64,000 nt of DNA, from the NCBI RefSeq assembly GCF_020905295.1, contig NZ_JAJJMM010000001.1, positions 868,001-932,000 on the forward strand, read 5' to 3'. A program made the translations under genes and the position numbers. The first letter of the stretch is position 1. Each line of letters begins with the position of its first letter. The notes beneath the pieces were generated by a model. It did no database searches. It saw only the letters and a list, made by a program, of their open reading frames with translations, and had not been told where the DNA came from. Of this stretch, positions 43,919-54,346 are shown in pieces. Source of the DNA: Flavobacterium piscisymbiosum (GTDB lineage: Bacteria > Bacteroidota > Bacteroidia > Flavobacteriales > Flavobacteriaceae).

Positions 43919-45925
43919 CTATAATTTTTTAAATCTAATTGCTGTTCCTCCTGCTCCGCCTAAATGTAATTTTAGTGAGTCTGAAGCTTTAACGGTTTTC
44001 TTCGAAATTGCTACTGCTTCCGGATTGTGTTTTTGATCTGTTCCTTCGGCATCAGCATAAATTTGTGCTTCGTATGTCGCATTTTTATCTAAGAAGGATA
44101 ATGAAATTTCAAGATCTCTTGCATTTTCATTGGTGATACTTCCTAAAAACCAATCGGCGCTGTTTCTGTCTTTACGAACTGTTGTAATGTATTGACCAAT
44201 TTCTCCGTTCAGCACTTTTGTGTCTTCCCAGTCTGTTGGTACATCTTTCAAGAATTGTAATGCTGGTTTTCCTTCGTAATTTTCAGGAAGGTCGGCCAAC
44301 ATTTGAATTGGCGAATAGGTTGTTACATAAATCGCCAATTGCTGCCCCACTGTTCCCTGAATTCTTTTTCCTGGATATCCTTGTTTTACCTCAACATCAA
44401 AAATTCCAGGTGTAAAATCCATTGGTCCTGAAAGTAATCTTGTAAACGGAATAATGCTTAAATGATTTGGCGGATTTCCTTCGCTCCAGGCGTTATATTC
44501 TTGTCCGCGCGCTGCTTCTCGCGAAACCATGTTGGGAAAAGTTCTGCGTTCTCCGGTATCTTTTATTGATTCGTGGTATAGAACAGCTAAATCGTATTGT
44601 GCTGCTTTTTCTAAAATATATCTGAAATAGTTTACTCCAAATTGCCCGAAGTGCATTTCTTTCATGTTTAATTTAGAACCTACGTGTCCAATTTTTACCG
44701 TATGAATTCCGAGTTTTTTGTATAAGGCAAAACCTTCATCAACTTGTTGTAAATAATTGATTAGGTTCGAACCTGTTTCGTGATATCCAATTAATTCGAT
44801 ATCTTTTTTCTTCGCATATTCTACTACTTTTTCTAAGTCGAAATTGTCTGCATTTTTGGTAAAACTAAACATGTGCATGCGGTTTTCATACCAACCTGGT
44901 GTCCATCCTTTGTTCCATCCTTCGATCAATAAATGATGAAATCCTTCTTTTGCGGTAAAATCGATATATTCTTCGGCGTGTTTTGTGGTTGCACCTTGTT
45001 TGTCGCTTTCCCAGAAAGTATATTTTCCAATGTGCATTCCCCACCAAATTCCAAGATATTTATAAGGTTTAAAATAACTGTCTGTATTTTTTAGCTTATT
45101 TGGTTCGTTCAGGTTTAAAATCAGATAAGATGTAATTAAATCTGTTGGTTTTTCTCCAATCTGAATGGTTCTCCACGAAGATGTGAAAGTATCTTTTACA
45201 CGAACTTTTACACCATCTGACCAAGGCACAAGATCTGTTTTTAGTTGTGTTCCTACATTGTTTACCAAAGTTGTACTTGCATAATCAATAAGGTTTGCTT
45301 CGTGAAAACTTAATGCTAATCCGCTTTTACTTTCGATTGTTAACGGGGTTAAAACGGTATCGAGTTTACTAACCGGTGCTTCTTCAAACAAATATTCATC
45401 TCTGTTTTCTCTGTTTGCCGGAATCCACCATGCTTTTCCATCTTCTTTCAGGTTAAAAGTCGTTTTTTCATCCATAATGAAAATACTGTCTTTTACATTT
45501 TGTTTTGGATATACATATCGAAATGCTACTCCGTCATCGAAAGCACGAAACTGAATTTCTAATTTACGTTTGTTACCGCTTTTTTGCTGTAACTCGACTA
45601 CTAACTGATTGTAATGGTTTCTTATGTTTTTCTTTTCTCCCCAAACTTGTTCCCAGGTTTCATCGAAGGTTGAGTTTTTTACATTTTTGATTTCGAAATT
45701 AGAACTAAAGTCTTCATTTCCTTTTAGTAAAAATCCTAAATCTGATGGTGTAATCACTTCGGTTTTTCCGTGTGAAACAGCATATTTTGGTGCGTTTTTT
45801 ACTAACTCAAATTTAATTTTGTTTTGCCCGTTTGGCGATGCCAATTCGTAAGCATTTTTGTTTTTCTGACTGTATCCCATCGAAACTGAAAGGATTAAAG
45901 CGGGAAGAATGAGGTAATTTTTCAT
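43919..45925 (-). CDS. GH97 glycoside hydrolase (inverting alpha-glucosidase-like)
   Basis: A 668-aa exported enzyme (signal peptide 1-19). It has the GH97 N-terminal beta-super-sandwich (about 25-280), a barrel (about 285-560) and a C-terminal beta domain. Acidic residues in FHEAN (Glu209), YHETGSN (Glu383), LYHESIKD (Glu452) and SREAARGQE (Glu470) follow the SusB-like inverting branch. Where the retaining alpha-galactosidase branch has an Asp nucleophile, this protein reads VKIGHVG. Alpha-glucosidase is therefore the better guess, but its task in a xyloglucan-type locus is unclear. Confidence 0.83.
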   Translation of the reverse strand: MKNYLILPALILSVSMGYSQKNKNAYELASPNGQNKIKFELVKNAPKYAVSHGKTEVITPSDLGFLLKGNEDFSSNFEIKNVKNSTFDETWEQVWGEKKNIRNHYNQLVVELQQKSGNKRKLEIQFRAFDDGVAFRYVYPKQNVKDSIFIMDEKTTFNLKEDGKAWWIPANRENRDEYLFEEAPVSKLDTVLTPLTIESKSGLALSFHEANLIDYASTTLVNNVGTQLKTDLVPWSDGVKVRVKDTFTSSWRTIQIGEKPTDLITSYLILNLNEPNKLKNTDSYFKPYKYLGIWWGMHIGKYTFWESDKQGATTKHAEEYIDFTAKEGFHHLLIEGWNKGWTPGWYENRMHMFSFTKNADNFDLEKVVEYAKKKDIELIGYHETGSNLINYLQQVDEGFALYKKLGIHTVKIGHVGSKLNMKEMHFGQFGVNYFRYILEKAAQYDLAVLYHESIKDTGERRTFPNMVSREAARGQEYNAWSEGNPPNHLSIIPFTRLLSGPMDFTPGIFDVEVKQGYPGKRIQGTVGQQLAIYVTTYSPIQMLADLPENYEGKPALQFLKDVPTDWEDTKVLNGEIGQYITTVRKDRNSADWFLGSITNENARDLEISLSFLDKNATYEAQIYADAEGTDQKHNPEAVAISKKTVKASDSLKLHLGGAGGTAIRFKKL

Positions 45926-46328
45926 GATATTTTTCTTAATTCATTTTTAATAAATCGGGTGTTGCTTGTGCTTTCACCCGATTTAGAAACTCAACAAAAA
46001 CTTATTTTTATCCTTAATTTGGATTATTTTTTTTGCCACAGATTAAAGGATTTTAAATGATTTCTTTTTCTGTGTATTTATTTTTTCTCGCAGATTTAGC
46101 AGATCATGCAGATTTTTAATTTTTAATTTTTTAATTCTTTATCCCGTAGGGATTTCATGTCGGTAGAAAAACAGAAAACCGGTTTCAATGTCCCGTCAGG
46201 GACTACATGTTCTTCTTTTGTGTATTCCCTAACGGGAAAAATGACTACATTGGTTGATATTGTTACCGACATGAAATCCCTACGGGATAAAAATCACTCA
46301 ATTTTAATTCTTTTAATTAGCAACTTTT
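45926..46328. repeat. 403-bp gap with 26-bp inverted repeat
   Basis: Arms of 26 bp, perfectly complementary, lie at 46140-46165 and 46264-46289 (core ATCCCGTAGGGATTTCATGT). Between them are further CCCGTCAGGGA and CCCTAACGGGA palindromes. A GCCACAGATTAAAGGATT half-repeat lies at about 46035. The REP-like block separates the GH31 and GH97 genes and could form a stem in the operon mRNA. The 123-codon ORF across it on the plus strand is not a gene. Confidence 0.8.
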
Positions 46329-48728
46329 TTATTTCACCCACTCTGTTTTTAGAGTCGTTTTTCCTTGAAATGGGTTTGAAGTTACGTCGAAATTGTTTCC
46401 GTTTTTGGTCACTTTTATTTCTTGAACTGCATCTCCGTCCGGTAAAAATACTTTGGCTGTCGCCGAAGTTGTTTTATCGCTTGCATAAACTTTCAGCGTT
46501 AATTTACTCCAATCCATGTCTTTTGTAGATTGTGCTAAAGCGATGTGGGGCAAAGCTGTTCCGTCTTTTACTAAAACTACAATTGGCACTTCTCCGGCTT
46601 TGATTTTATGCCAGCCTGATTGGTATACTTTTTTAGTTTGATAATCGATCCAGGTTCCTTCGGGAAGGTAAACATCTCTTTCTGTAACTTCTTCAAAAAG
46701 TGGTGCAACCAACATGCTTGAACCAAATAAATATTCGTTGTCTACTAACCACGCTCCCGGATCATTTGGATATTCTACAAATAAAGCACGCATCATTGGT
46801 AATCCTTTTTGAGAACTTTCTTTTGCCTGAGCATAAATATATGGCATCAATTCGTAACGCATATTATCTGCTTTTCTAAATCCTTCAAGGAAATCTTTGC
46901 TGTACAACCAAGGTTCGCGCGGAGGTTCGCCGTGGCTTCTTACGTGCGAAGTAAACATCCCGAAAGGTGCCCATCTTCTGTATAAATTCTCCGGAGATTT
47001 TGTAGCAAATCCTCCTACGTCATGACTCCAGAAACTGAATCCGCTTAATCCTAATGAAAGTCCGCCGCGTAATTCTGCCGACATTGCTCCGTTTGAGGTT
47101 TCAGAATCTCCTCCCCAATGCAACGGATAACGCTGAGATCCTGCCCATGTACTTCTTGCCCAAATTAAAGTATATCCTTTTTCTTTTTGGGTAATTTCGG
47201 CTACAGCCTTATTGTATCGTAACGGGTATAAATTGTGTTCGTAAAAACCTGTTCTTCCTGAATGGTAAATTCCGTCCGGCGGTGCTGCTTCTCCAAAATC
47301 TACTTTGAAAACCGAAACGCCCTGATCGAATAATTTTTTCAATTTTGCCTGATACCAGGTTACGGTTTCAGGATTAGAGAAATCCAAAACGGCATCTTCA
47401 TACGGAAGATTTCCTTTGCGGTCTCTTACGGCTAAGTTTTTTTCCATGATTTCAGGAAATAAGGTGTTTTTTGGTGTGAAATAGGGCAATTGCCATAAAC
47501 AAACCTCGAAACCGTCCTTCTTTAAATCCGACATCATTTTTGTAGCATCCGGGAAACGAGATTTTGCAAACTCGTAATTGTTTCTCCAATCTACATCAAA
47601 CCAACCAGTATCAAAATGAATTACATCTGTTGGAATTTTATATTTGCGTAAATCTCTTGCAACGTCACGACCTTCTTTTTCAGAAAAATAAGTGATTCGG
47701 CTCATCCAGAAACCAAACGACCAAAGTGGTGGCATTGCTGCTTTTCCGGTTAAATCTGTGTATTGATCCAGAACGTCTTTGGGTTCTCCGATAAAGAAAA
47801 ACAAATCGGCTTCATCGTCTCCAATATACATTTCGTTAGCACTTGAAAAATATTTTCCAAAGTCAACTGTAATAGGTGTCGAATGGTGCATGAAAACGCC
47901 ATAACCACGGCTGCTCATGTAAAACGGAATTGGTTTGTACATGGTTTCATTCTGGATTCCGTTGGCGTCATCCGTCCATAAAACAACTTTTTGCCCGCGT
48001 TTGTTAAATTGTGTGAAAGATTCTCCACAACCAAATATTTTTTCGTCCGGTTCTAAGCTAAAAGCAGCTCCCATACTTCTGGAGTAATCGCTGTTTCTGC
48101 GCACATACGAAAACGGAAGTGTTGGTGTGTAGGTGTTTTTAAAATCGGTATCGTGAAGCGTACTTGTCAGCAATTTACCTTTTTCATCGTAGATTTTTAC
48201 GTGCCAAGGTTTTGTCAAGATTTCTACAACTCCGTGTTTGCTGGTGTATTTGTGTCCGCCTTCTATTTTAGAATATTTCCATAATTCAGGATGATTGGGC
48301 GCAACTCCATTTATCAGCATCAAAGACTCTTTTTGAGGATGAAATTGTGGTCCTGAAGTTGTTTTGATTCTGATGGTTCTGTCTGAAACAAACTGGATTT
48401 CGAATGGCAAAACAGGAGATTCTTCATACTCTGTTGTTGGAAATTCGTTTGCTTTTTCAACATCTGGTTTCATCATCATGTTGTTGAAAGCCTGACGTGT
48501 TTTATAGTTATATCTCAGATATTTAATCGTTCCTTTTCCTGTTGCAGGATCAAAAGAAGCTAATTCATCGGCAAAATAAAAGGTGTTCAGGTAATTCTGA
48601 AAATCTTTGCTGATGTCTATCGGAGCGTTAAGCACATCTGCGTTCTGAATTTGTGCTGACGCTTTTGGCGCAAGCAATAATCCAAAACCCATGAATAGAG
48701 ATAATGAGGCTATCTGTATTTTTTTCAT
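46329..48728 (-). CDS. GH31 alpha-xylosidase
   Basis: Removes non-reducing alpha-1,6-xylose from xyloglucan oligosaccharides. A 799-aa exported protein (signal 1-25, ending ASAQ). Nucleophile Asp477 lies in FKVDFGE, the KxDFGE form of alpha-xylosidases such as YicI (alpha-glucosidases usually have DMNE), and the acid/base is Asp541 in HWGGDSETS. IGEPKDVLDQYTDLTGKAAMPPLWSFGFWMSR opens the barrel, and proximal and distal C-terminal beta domains follow. Its presence beside xylAB is the strongest single clue that the target glycan carries alpha-xylose. Confidence 0.9.
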   Translation of the reverse strand: MKKIQIASLSLFMGFGLLLAPKASAQIQNADVLNAPIDISKDFQNYLNTFYFADELASFDPATGKGTIKYLRYNYKTRQAFNNMMMKPDVEKANEFPTTEYEESPVLPFEIQFVSDRTIRIKTTSGPQFHPQKESLMLINGVAPNHPELWKYSKIEGGHKYTSKHGVVEILTKPWHVKIYDEKGKLLTSTLHDTDFKNTYTPTLPFSYVRRNSDYSRSMGAAFSLEPDEKIFGCGESFTQFNKRGQKVVLWTDDANGIQNETMYKPIPFYMSSRGYGVFMHHSTPITVDFGKYFSSANEMYIGDDEADLFFFIGEPKDVLDQYTDLTGKAAMPPLWSFGFWMSRITYFSEKEGRDVARDLRKYKIPTDVIHFDTGWFDVDWRNNYEFAKSRFPDATKMMSDLKKDGFEVCLWQLPYFTPKNTLFPEIMEKNLAVRDRKGNLPYEDAVLDFSNPETVTWYQAKLKKLFDQGVSVFKVDFGEAAPPDGIYHSGRTGFYEHNLYPLRYNKAVAEITQKEKGYTLIWARSTWAGSQRYPLHWGGDSETSNGAMSAELRGGLSLGLSGFSFWSHDVGGFATKSPENLYRRWAPFGMFTSHVRSHGEPPREPWLYSKDFLEGFRKADNMRYELMPYIYAQAKESSQKGLPMMRALFVEYPNDPGAWLVDNEYLFGSSMLVAPLFEEVTERDVYLPEGTWIDYQTKKVYQSGWHKIKAGEVPIVVLVKDGTALPHIALAQSTKDMDWSKLTLKVYASDKTTSATAKVFLPDGDAVQEIKVTKNGNNFDVTSNPFQGKTTLKTEWVK

Positions 48729-48756
48729 TGTGTCTTTTTTAGTTTATTAATAGTGG

Positions 48757-51246
48757 TTATTCTGTTGTAATTACAATTGTGGCCGGTTTTAGTCCATTTG
48801 CTTTAGCGGTTAATTCCAGTCTTCCTGTTTTCGTATCCGACTGAACAATGACCAAACATTTTCCTGCCAAAGCGGTATGTTTAGTTCCTTTGTACGGTTC
48901 GTGACTTACCGGATCTCCGCTGCAAACGCCAACAATTTTTCCGTTTCCTTTTAATGAGAAATTAATTTCGTTATTGGCATTTGGTGCCAAAGTTCCTCTT
49001 GCATCGAGAATGTCTACGGTTACAAATGACAGATCATTTCCATCGGCTTTGATTGTACTTCTGTCTGCTGTTAGTTTTAGGTTTGATGGATTTCCAGCTG
49101 TTTTAATTTCGGTTTCCAAAACTGTTTTTCCGTCTTTACGGGAAATGGCTTTTAGTGTTCCAGGTTGAAAAGGAATTCTCCACATTACATGTAAATCATC
49201 TCCTTTTTTACTTCTGATGCCGACTGATTTTCCGTTAAGGAAAAGTTCAACCTCATCTGCTTTATTATAGTATGCCCAAACGTCTACAGTTTGTCCTGCT
49301 TTCCAGTTCCAATGCGGGAAAATATGCAGCACGGTTTTGTCTGTCCATTCGCTTTGGTACATATAATACACATCTTTCGGGAAACCGGCTAAATCAACAA
49401 TTCCGAAATAAGAACTGATCGACGGCCATTCATACGGTGTTGGTTCTCCGATATAATCGAAACCGGTCCAGATATACATTCCTGAAAGGAAATCGTGTTT
49501 TTTAATCACTTTCCAGGTCGCTTCATGCGTAGAACCCCAAGGTGTCTGAACCTGATCGTAAGCTGAAACGGTATTTCCCGGATTTCCTCCTTCAAATTTT
49601 TTATCCCAACTAACCGGCCATTTTTTTATGGTATCTGAAACAGCATCATAATAACCTCTTGTCTGTAAACCCGAAGTAGTTTCTGTTGCTATAAAAGGTG
49701 TATTTGGAAAGTTTTTTTGATGATGTTCGTATGTTTGATGCGCATAATTGTAACCAATTAAATCTAAAACTCCAGATGCTGCAAGCGGATTGATTTGAAC
49801 GTTATTTTTTTCGAATTGTAAGGTTACGTCATCGATATTCATATTTAACGGCGGATTCATCGCTGCAGTCAACGGACGTGTTTTATCGTATTGGCGTGTT
49901 ATTGCGGCTAATTCTTTGGCAATTTCAACCCCTTTTTCATTCCATTGTTCCGGAATTTCGTTTCCAATACTCCAAACAAAAATACTTGGATGATTACGGT
50001 CGCGCAGCAATTGATCGATTAAATCTTTCTTGTGCCATTTATCCCAATCATTTCCGTAGTCGTATTTGGTTTTGGTTTGTTTCCACATGTCGAAAGCTTC
50101 ATCCATGACAATGAAACCCATTTTATCGCAAAGATCTAAAAGTTCCGGAGCGGGAGGATTATGAGAAGTCCTGATTCCGTTTACGCCCATTTCTTTCATG
50201 ATTTCCAATTGACGTTCGATAGCGCGCGTATTAATCGCAGCACCCAACGGACCTAAATCATGATGTAAACAAACTCCTTTTATTTTTACCTGTTTTCCAT
50301 TCAAAATAAAACCTTTATCAAGATCAAATTTAAAATCCCTGATTCCGAAACTGGTTTTGTATTGATCTACAATTTTATCATCTACCGAAATTTGGGTAAC
50401 TGCTGTATACAATTCAGGTTTTTCAACCGACCATAAAATTGGTGTTTCGACCTGAGCTTCTTGTTTGATGGTTTGATTGCCATTAGCAGCAATCGTTATA
50501 TTTTGAGTAACCGATGTTACTTTTGTATCTTCTTTAAAAATAGTAGTGGTTACTGTTGCTTTTTTTGAAGCTGTGTTTTGGTTTTGAATCGTAGTTTCAA
50601 AATTCACAGAAGCTTTTTCTGCAGTAACTTTGGGTGTTGTCACATAAGTTCCCCATTGTGCAACGTGTAGTTTATCGGTGGTTTCGATCCAGACATTTCT
50701 AAAAATTCCTGATCCTGAATACCAGCGTGAATTGGGTTGTTTTGAATTGTCAACCTTTACAATAATTTCATTGTTTTTATCTCCGTAATTTAAGTATTTC
50801 GAGATTTCATATTGAAAACCAATATATCCGTTTGGACGTTTTCCTAAATAACGTCCGTTTACCCAAACTTCACTGTCTTTGTAAACGCCATCAAAAGTAA
50901 TTGAAGTTACTTTACTACTATCTGCAGCAGCAACTTTGAATGTTTTTTTATACCAGCCTAAACCTCCGTTTAATGCTCCGCCTCCGTATCCGGCAGGACT
51001 TTTTTCATCAAAATTACCTTCGATACTCCAATCATGAGGAACGTTTAAGGTTCGCCATTTGGTAGAAGTTCCAATGGTATCTTTATCTATTATGCTATCA
51101 TTTAAATGAAAACTCCAATCTGAATTAAAAGAAACTTTTCTGTTTGCAAAAGCATCCTCTTTTTTGCTGCAAGAGCCCAACAAGATAATTCCGACTAGCA
51201 TTAATAATGGTAGTCCATTATTGAAGTATTTTCTTTTATTCTTCAT
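48757..51246 (-). CDS. GH2 beta-galactosidase (lipoprotein)
   Basis: The ATG at 51246 is preferred over one 31 codons upstream because it gives a proper lipoprotein signal (LLGSC, Cys26) and an 829-aa protein. Order of domains: sugar-binding sandwich (40-190), immunoglobulin-like (195-305), barrel (310-600) with acid/base Glu430 (VWSIGNE) and nucleophile Glu522 (FIATETTSG), then two C-terminal beta domains. The motif ICGVCLHHDLG-like stretch KIKGVCLHHD and GIRTSHNPPAP are standard for GH2 beta-galactosidases. In this locus it would remove galactose capping xylose side chains. Confidence 0.88.
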   Translation of the reverse strand: MKNKRKYFNNGLPLLMLVGIILLGSCSKKEDAFANRKVSFNSDWSFHLNDSIIDKDTIGTSTKWRTLNVPHDWSIEGNFDEKSPAGYGGGALNGGLGWYKKTFKVAAADSSKVTSITFDGVYKDSEVWVNGRYLGKRPNGYIGFQYEISKYLNYGDKNNEIIVKVDNSKQPNSRWYSGSGIFRNVWIETTDKLHVAQWGTYVTTPKVTAEKASVNFETTIQNQNTASKKATVTTTIFKEDTKVTSVTQNITIAANGNQTIKQEAQVETPILWSVEKPELYTAVTQISVDDKIVDQYKTSFGIRDFKFDLDKGFILNGKQVKIKGVCLHHDLGPLGAAINTRAIERQLEIMKEMGVNGIRTSHNPPAPELLDLCDKMGFIVMDEAFDMWKQTKTKYDYGNDWDKWHKKDLIDQLLRDRNHPSIFVWSIGNEIPEQWNEKGVEIAKELAAITRQYDKTRPLTAAMNPPLNMNIDDVTLQFEKNNVQINPLAASGVLDLIGYNYAHQTYEHHQKNFPNTPFIATETTSGLQTRGYYDAVSDTIKKWPVSWDKKFEGGNPGNTVSAYDQVQTPWGSTHEATWKVIKKHDFLSGMYIWTGFDYIGEPTPYEWPSISSYFGIVDLAGFPKDVYYMYQSEWTDKTVLHIFPHWNWKAGQTVDVWAYYNKADEVELFLNGKSVGIRSKKGDDLHVMWRIPFQPGTLKAISRKDGKTVLETEIKTAGNPSNLKLTADRSTIKADGNDLSFVTVDILDARGTLAPNANNEINFSLKGNGKIVGVCSGDPVSHEPYKGTKHTALAGKCLVIVQSDTKTGRLELTAKANGLKPATIVITTE

Positions 51247-51370
51247 TTTGAAAGGATTTTTAATATTTAAAAACAAATATAAACATACCGATAGGCGACT
51301 TTGTAAATCCCCTACCGGTTGTTTTATACTTTTAAACAATTTGGTTTTTAGTTATAAAAACCGCCATTAT

Positions 51371-52741
51371 TTAAGGGATGATGTAATGGAAAACGAACCA
51401 CTCATCTTTAGTCGTATCGTAAGATGTCCCTAACCAAATTCCTTTTTGAAGATAATCTTTATTGTATGCTTTTACTACTTTGATAACATTTACAGTTGGA
51501 CTCATCCAGCTATCTGCATTTTGAATCAATGTTTCTGTTCCTAAATTAATTTCGTTAGTTGCTGCATTTATGGTAAATAAACCTGTAGTTACTACACCAT
51601 TTTGACTGCGGGTATAGTTTAATTTACCTCCCCATTGATCAAAACGAATCCATGAATTACCTGCTACTGTAGCCCAACCAGGGTTCCATCCCCAATCAGA
51701 AGAGCTGCTGGCATCAACTGTCCAGCCTATACCTTTTCCTACCCAGTCAACAGGGTTTCCTGCTGCATCTAATTTCCATACTCTTCCTGCACCAGCGCCA
51801 CCGGTAAGCATTGTCAACAATTCGCCAGGAGCAAAAGTTGGATTGTAACCTTCGTCAAAAACTGGTACTGTAACTGGAGGAACGTAGGTTTCTGCATGTT
51901 CTTTAGAAACAAAATTCCAGATGTACCACCATGGTCCTTCGCTATTGGTTCTCTTAATTGCAATTCTTAGCTGATTGTCTGTAAGCGTTAACACTTTAAT
52001 ATCAGTATTCCAGTTACTTGCATTTGCAATATAATTATCCGGTCTTAGGATAGTTGCTCCTGTAGTTGTTAAAGTATGTGCATTAACATCTAAGAAATAA
52101 GCTCCGCTTTCTATAGTAGTTCCGTCAGCTTCATGAGTAGTCATAAATGGTCCACCATCAAGGCTAAATGTCATGTATCTTCCCCAGTGCATATCTGCAT
52201 CTGTACTTGAATTTGCATTTCCTGTAGGTTCCCAGTTTGGACTAAATTTATTCCATTCTACTACTGTACCTGGATCTGCATACGACATTGCTCCCTGAGC
52301 TAAACCATATTTACCATTGTCAAGTACCCACGATTTTTTATGGTTAACTCCACCAGATAATGCAGTCCAAAGTGGATCATTAACATAATTTAAATTATCC
52401 TGACTTACCGTAATAGTTACCGGATCAAGCTCGACAAGACCACCACCAGTTGTTGCAGAAATTTTGATGGTATAAGTACCCTTAAAAGCATATTGTACTT
52501 TTTGTTCTGCCTTACTTGATTTTCCTGTAACATAATCCCAGTTTAATACCACTCCGGGAGTTGTATTTTTTAGTATTACAGTGTTTCCACCCGGATCTAC
52601 TACTAAATCCTGGGTAATTTCAAAATGTATATCCGATTTGTCCATTGCGCTGTCCAGAGCATATGAATCTGGAGAACAAGACGAAACCAGCATTAGTGCT
52701 AACACCAAAAATGATGTAATTAATAATTTAATATTTTTCAT
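51371..52741 (-). CDS. Surface glycan-binding lipoprotein (SusE-position)
   Basis: A 456-aa lipoprotein (VSSC, Cys22) following susD, the position of SusE/SusF-type surface glycan-binding proteins. Residues about 35-125 form a PKD-like beta-sandwich (TPGVVLNWDYVTGK to TYTIKISATTGG). The rest is rich in Trp (WYIWNF, WGWNPGWATVAGNSWIRFDQW), as expected for platforms that stack on glucan chains. Its start is 22 bp after the SusD stop. Binding specificity is not evident from sequence. Confidence 0.82.
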   Translation of the reverse strand: MKNIKLLITSFLVLALMLVSSCSPDSYALDSAMDKSDIHFEITQDLVVDPGGNTVILKNTTPGVVLNWDYVTGKSSKAEQKVQYAFKGTYTIKISATTGGGLVELDPVTITVSQDNLNYVNDPLWTALSGGVNHKKSWVLDNGKYGLAQGAMSYADPGTVVEWNKFSPNWEPTGNANSSTDADMHWGRYMTFSLDGGPFMTTHEADGTTIESGAYFLDVNAHTLTTTGATILRPDNYIANASNWNTDIKVLTLTDNQLRIAIKRTNSEGPWWYIWNFVSKEHAETYVPPVTVPVFDEGYNPTFAPGELLTMLTGGAGAGRVWKLDAAGNPVDWVGKGIGWTVDASSSSDWGWNPGWATVAGNSWIRFDQWGGKLNYTRSQNGVVTTGLFTINAATNEINLGTETLIQNADSWMSPTVNVIKVVKAYNKDYLQKGIWLGTSYDTTKDEWFVFHYIIP

Positions 52742-52763
52742 TTCTTTGATTTTTTAGTTAAAA

Positions 52764-54335
52764 TTACCAACCAGCATTTTGTTTCAAAAGTCCTCCAGAT
52801 AATGTAATCTGAGTATTCGGAATTTGCATCAGTCCTTTTGTTTCCTGAATTTTACCTACCGAAATTGTTTTTGTTGTAGGAACTCCACCATTTAATAATG
52901 TTGTAGATTCTGCAATTGCAGAAGAAGCTTTTCCGATACCCTGACGTAATAAATCATAGTATCTTACTCCTTCAAGAGCAAACTCCAAACGTCTCTCGTT
53001 CAAAATATTATCAGCATTTACTGGTAATGCAACAAAATTCTCTTTGTAAGCTCTTCTTCTAACCTCATCAAAATAATTCTGCGCATTTCCACTTCCTAGT
53101 TCTGCAGCCATCAATAAAACATCTGCGTATCTTAACACCACATAATCCTGAAATTGGCTTATATCCCAAAAACGGCTTCCCATAGCAATTGGAAGATCTA
53201 CTCCGTCTTTATTTACCATTGGAGAATATTTTTTGTTGTAATATCCAGTGTATTCTCTTTGGCTATTTTTTTTATCAAATGGTATTTTTTCTTCATCAAC
53301 TCCAATGATACTTGCAGTACGTCTTGTATCTGTTGTAGTGTAAGCATTCCATAATTTTGAGTTTACAGTAACTCCCCAACCACGGCCGTATGGATAAGAT
53401 GAGAATTCTCTCATCCCAAACATTACCATCCATTGGTTACTATCTGTATTTCCGTCATAATCACTTGTATAAGTGTATTTTATTGAAAAGACAAATTCTC
53501 TATTGCCTTCACCTGCATATTTATCTACTGAAGCAGCTGGCCACAGCGTAGAAAAATCAGCTACTAAACCATGACCACTAGAAGCGATAACATCTTCTAA
53601 ATGTCCTAATGCCTGTGCTTTACTTACTACACCAACTAAATCAGATTTTCCGTAATATCCTGTGTAGTATAAATAAACGCGTCCTAGTAAAGATTTTGCT
53701 GCCCATTTTGTAATGCGTCCGTTTGGTTTCGCATTATAAGCTTCTGTAGGTAAATTGTTTGATGCAAAAACCAAATCTTCTGCTATTACTTTATAAATTT
53801 CTTCAGGAGTTGCCTGCGGAACATTTTCAGAAGTTGGTACTGTCAACAAAGGCACACTTCCCCATATACGGGTCATTTCAAAATAAAGATAAGCCCTGAT
53901 AAATTTAGTCTCAGATTCGTATGTATTTCTTAAAGCAGTATCGCCTTCCCATTCAATCTGATCCATTTTGGACAATAACATATTACAACGATAAATTCCT
54001 TTGTAATAAGCGATCCAGTTGGTATTAAGTATGTCAACATCTGAAGGAGATCTTGAAGTATCAAACTCATCCATAACTGCATAATTGTAAGGATCTGAAT
54101 TTCCTGTACCTCCAAAACAATTATCAGACATTACTTCACTTAACACAGGAACTCCCACTCCTGCTCCGCCTGTTGCTACCTGCAATCCATCATAACAACC
54201 TACTAATGCTACATAAGCATCGTCTTTGGTTTTGTAAAAACTTGTATCTATTGGAGTCAAAGGCTCTGTTTCTAAACTACAAGAACCCAGAGACAATAAA
54301 CTCAAACAGAAAATATATAAATATGTATTTTTCAT
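52764..54335 (-). CDS. susD: SusD/RagB nutrient-binding outer-membrane lipoprotein
   Basis: A 523-aa lipoprotein (LGSC, Cys19; then SLETEPL) with the SusD start pattern LTPIDTSFYKTKDDAYVALVGCYDGL, tetratricopeptide-like helices, and the C-terminal NILNERRLEFALEGVRYYDLLRQG typical of RagB/SusD. It forms the lid of the SusC transporter and captures oligosaccharides at the cell surface. It is 11 bp behind susC, co-transcribed. Confidence 0.95.
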   Translation of the reverse strand: MKNTYLYIFCLSLLSLGSCSLETEPLTPIDTSFYKTKDDAYVALVGCYDGLQVATGGAGVGVPVLSEVMSDNCFGGTGNSDPYNYAVMDEFDTSRSPSDVDILNTNWIAYYKGIYRCNMLLSKMDQIEWEGDTALRNTYESETKFIRAYLYFEMTRIWGSVPLLTVPTSENVPQATPEEIYKVIAEDLVFASNNLPTEAYNAKPNGRITKWAAKSLLGRVYLYYTGYYGKSDLVGVVSKAQALGHLEDVIASSGHGLVADFSTLWPAASVDKYAGEGNREFVFSIKYTYTSDYDGNTDSNQWMVMFGMREFSSYPYGRGWGVTVNSKLWNAYTTTDTRRTASIIGVDEEKIPFDKKNSQREYTGYYNKKYSPMVNKDGVDLPIAMGSRFWDISQFQDYVVLRYADVLLMAAELGSGNAQNYFDEVRRRAYKENFVALPVNADNILNERRLEFALEGVRYYDLLRQGIGKASSAIAESTTLLNGGVPTTKTISVGKIQETKGLMQIPNTQITLSGGLLKQNAGW

Positions 54336-54346
54336 CTTTTTATTTA

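Noticed and set aside
46157..46528. Plus-strand ORF of 123 codons
   Set aside because: It runs through a REP inverted repeat and the antisense of the GH31 3' end; no family resemblance or start signals.
48757..51339. Longer GH2 start at 51339
   Set aside because: The extra 31 residues are not signal-like, and the ATG at 51246 gives a standard lipoprotein signal.
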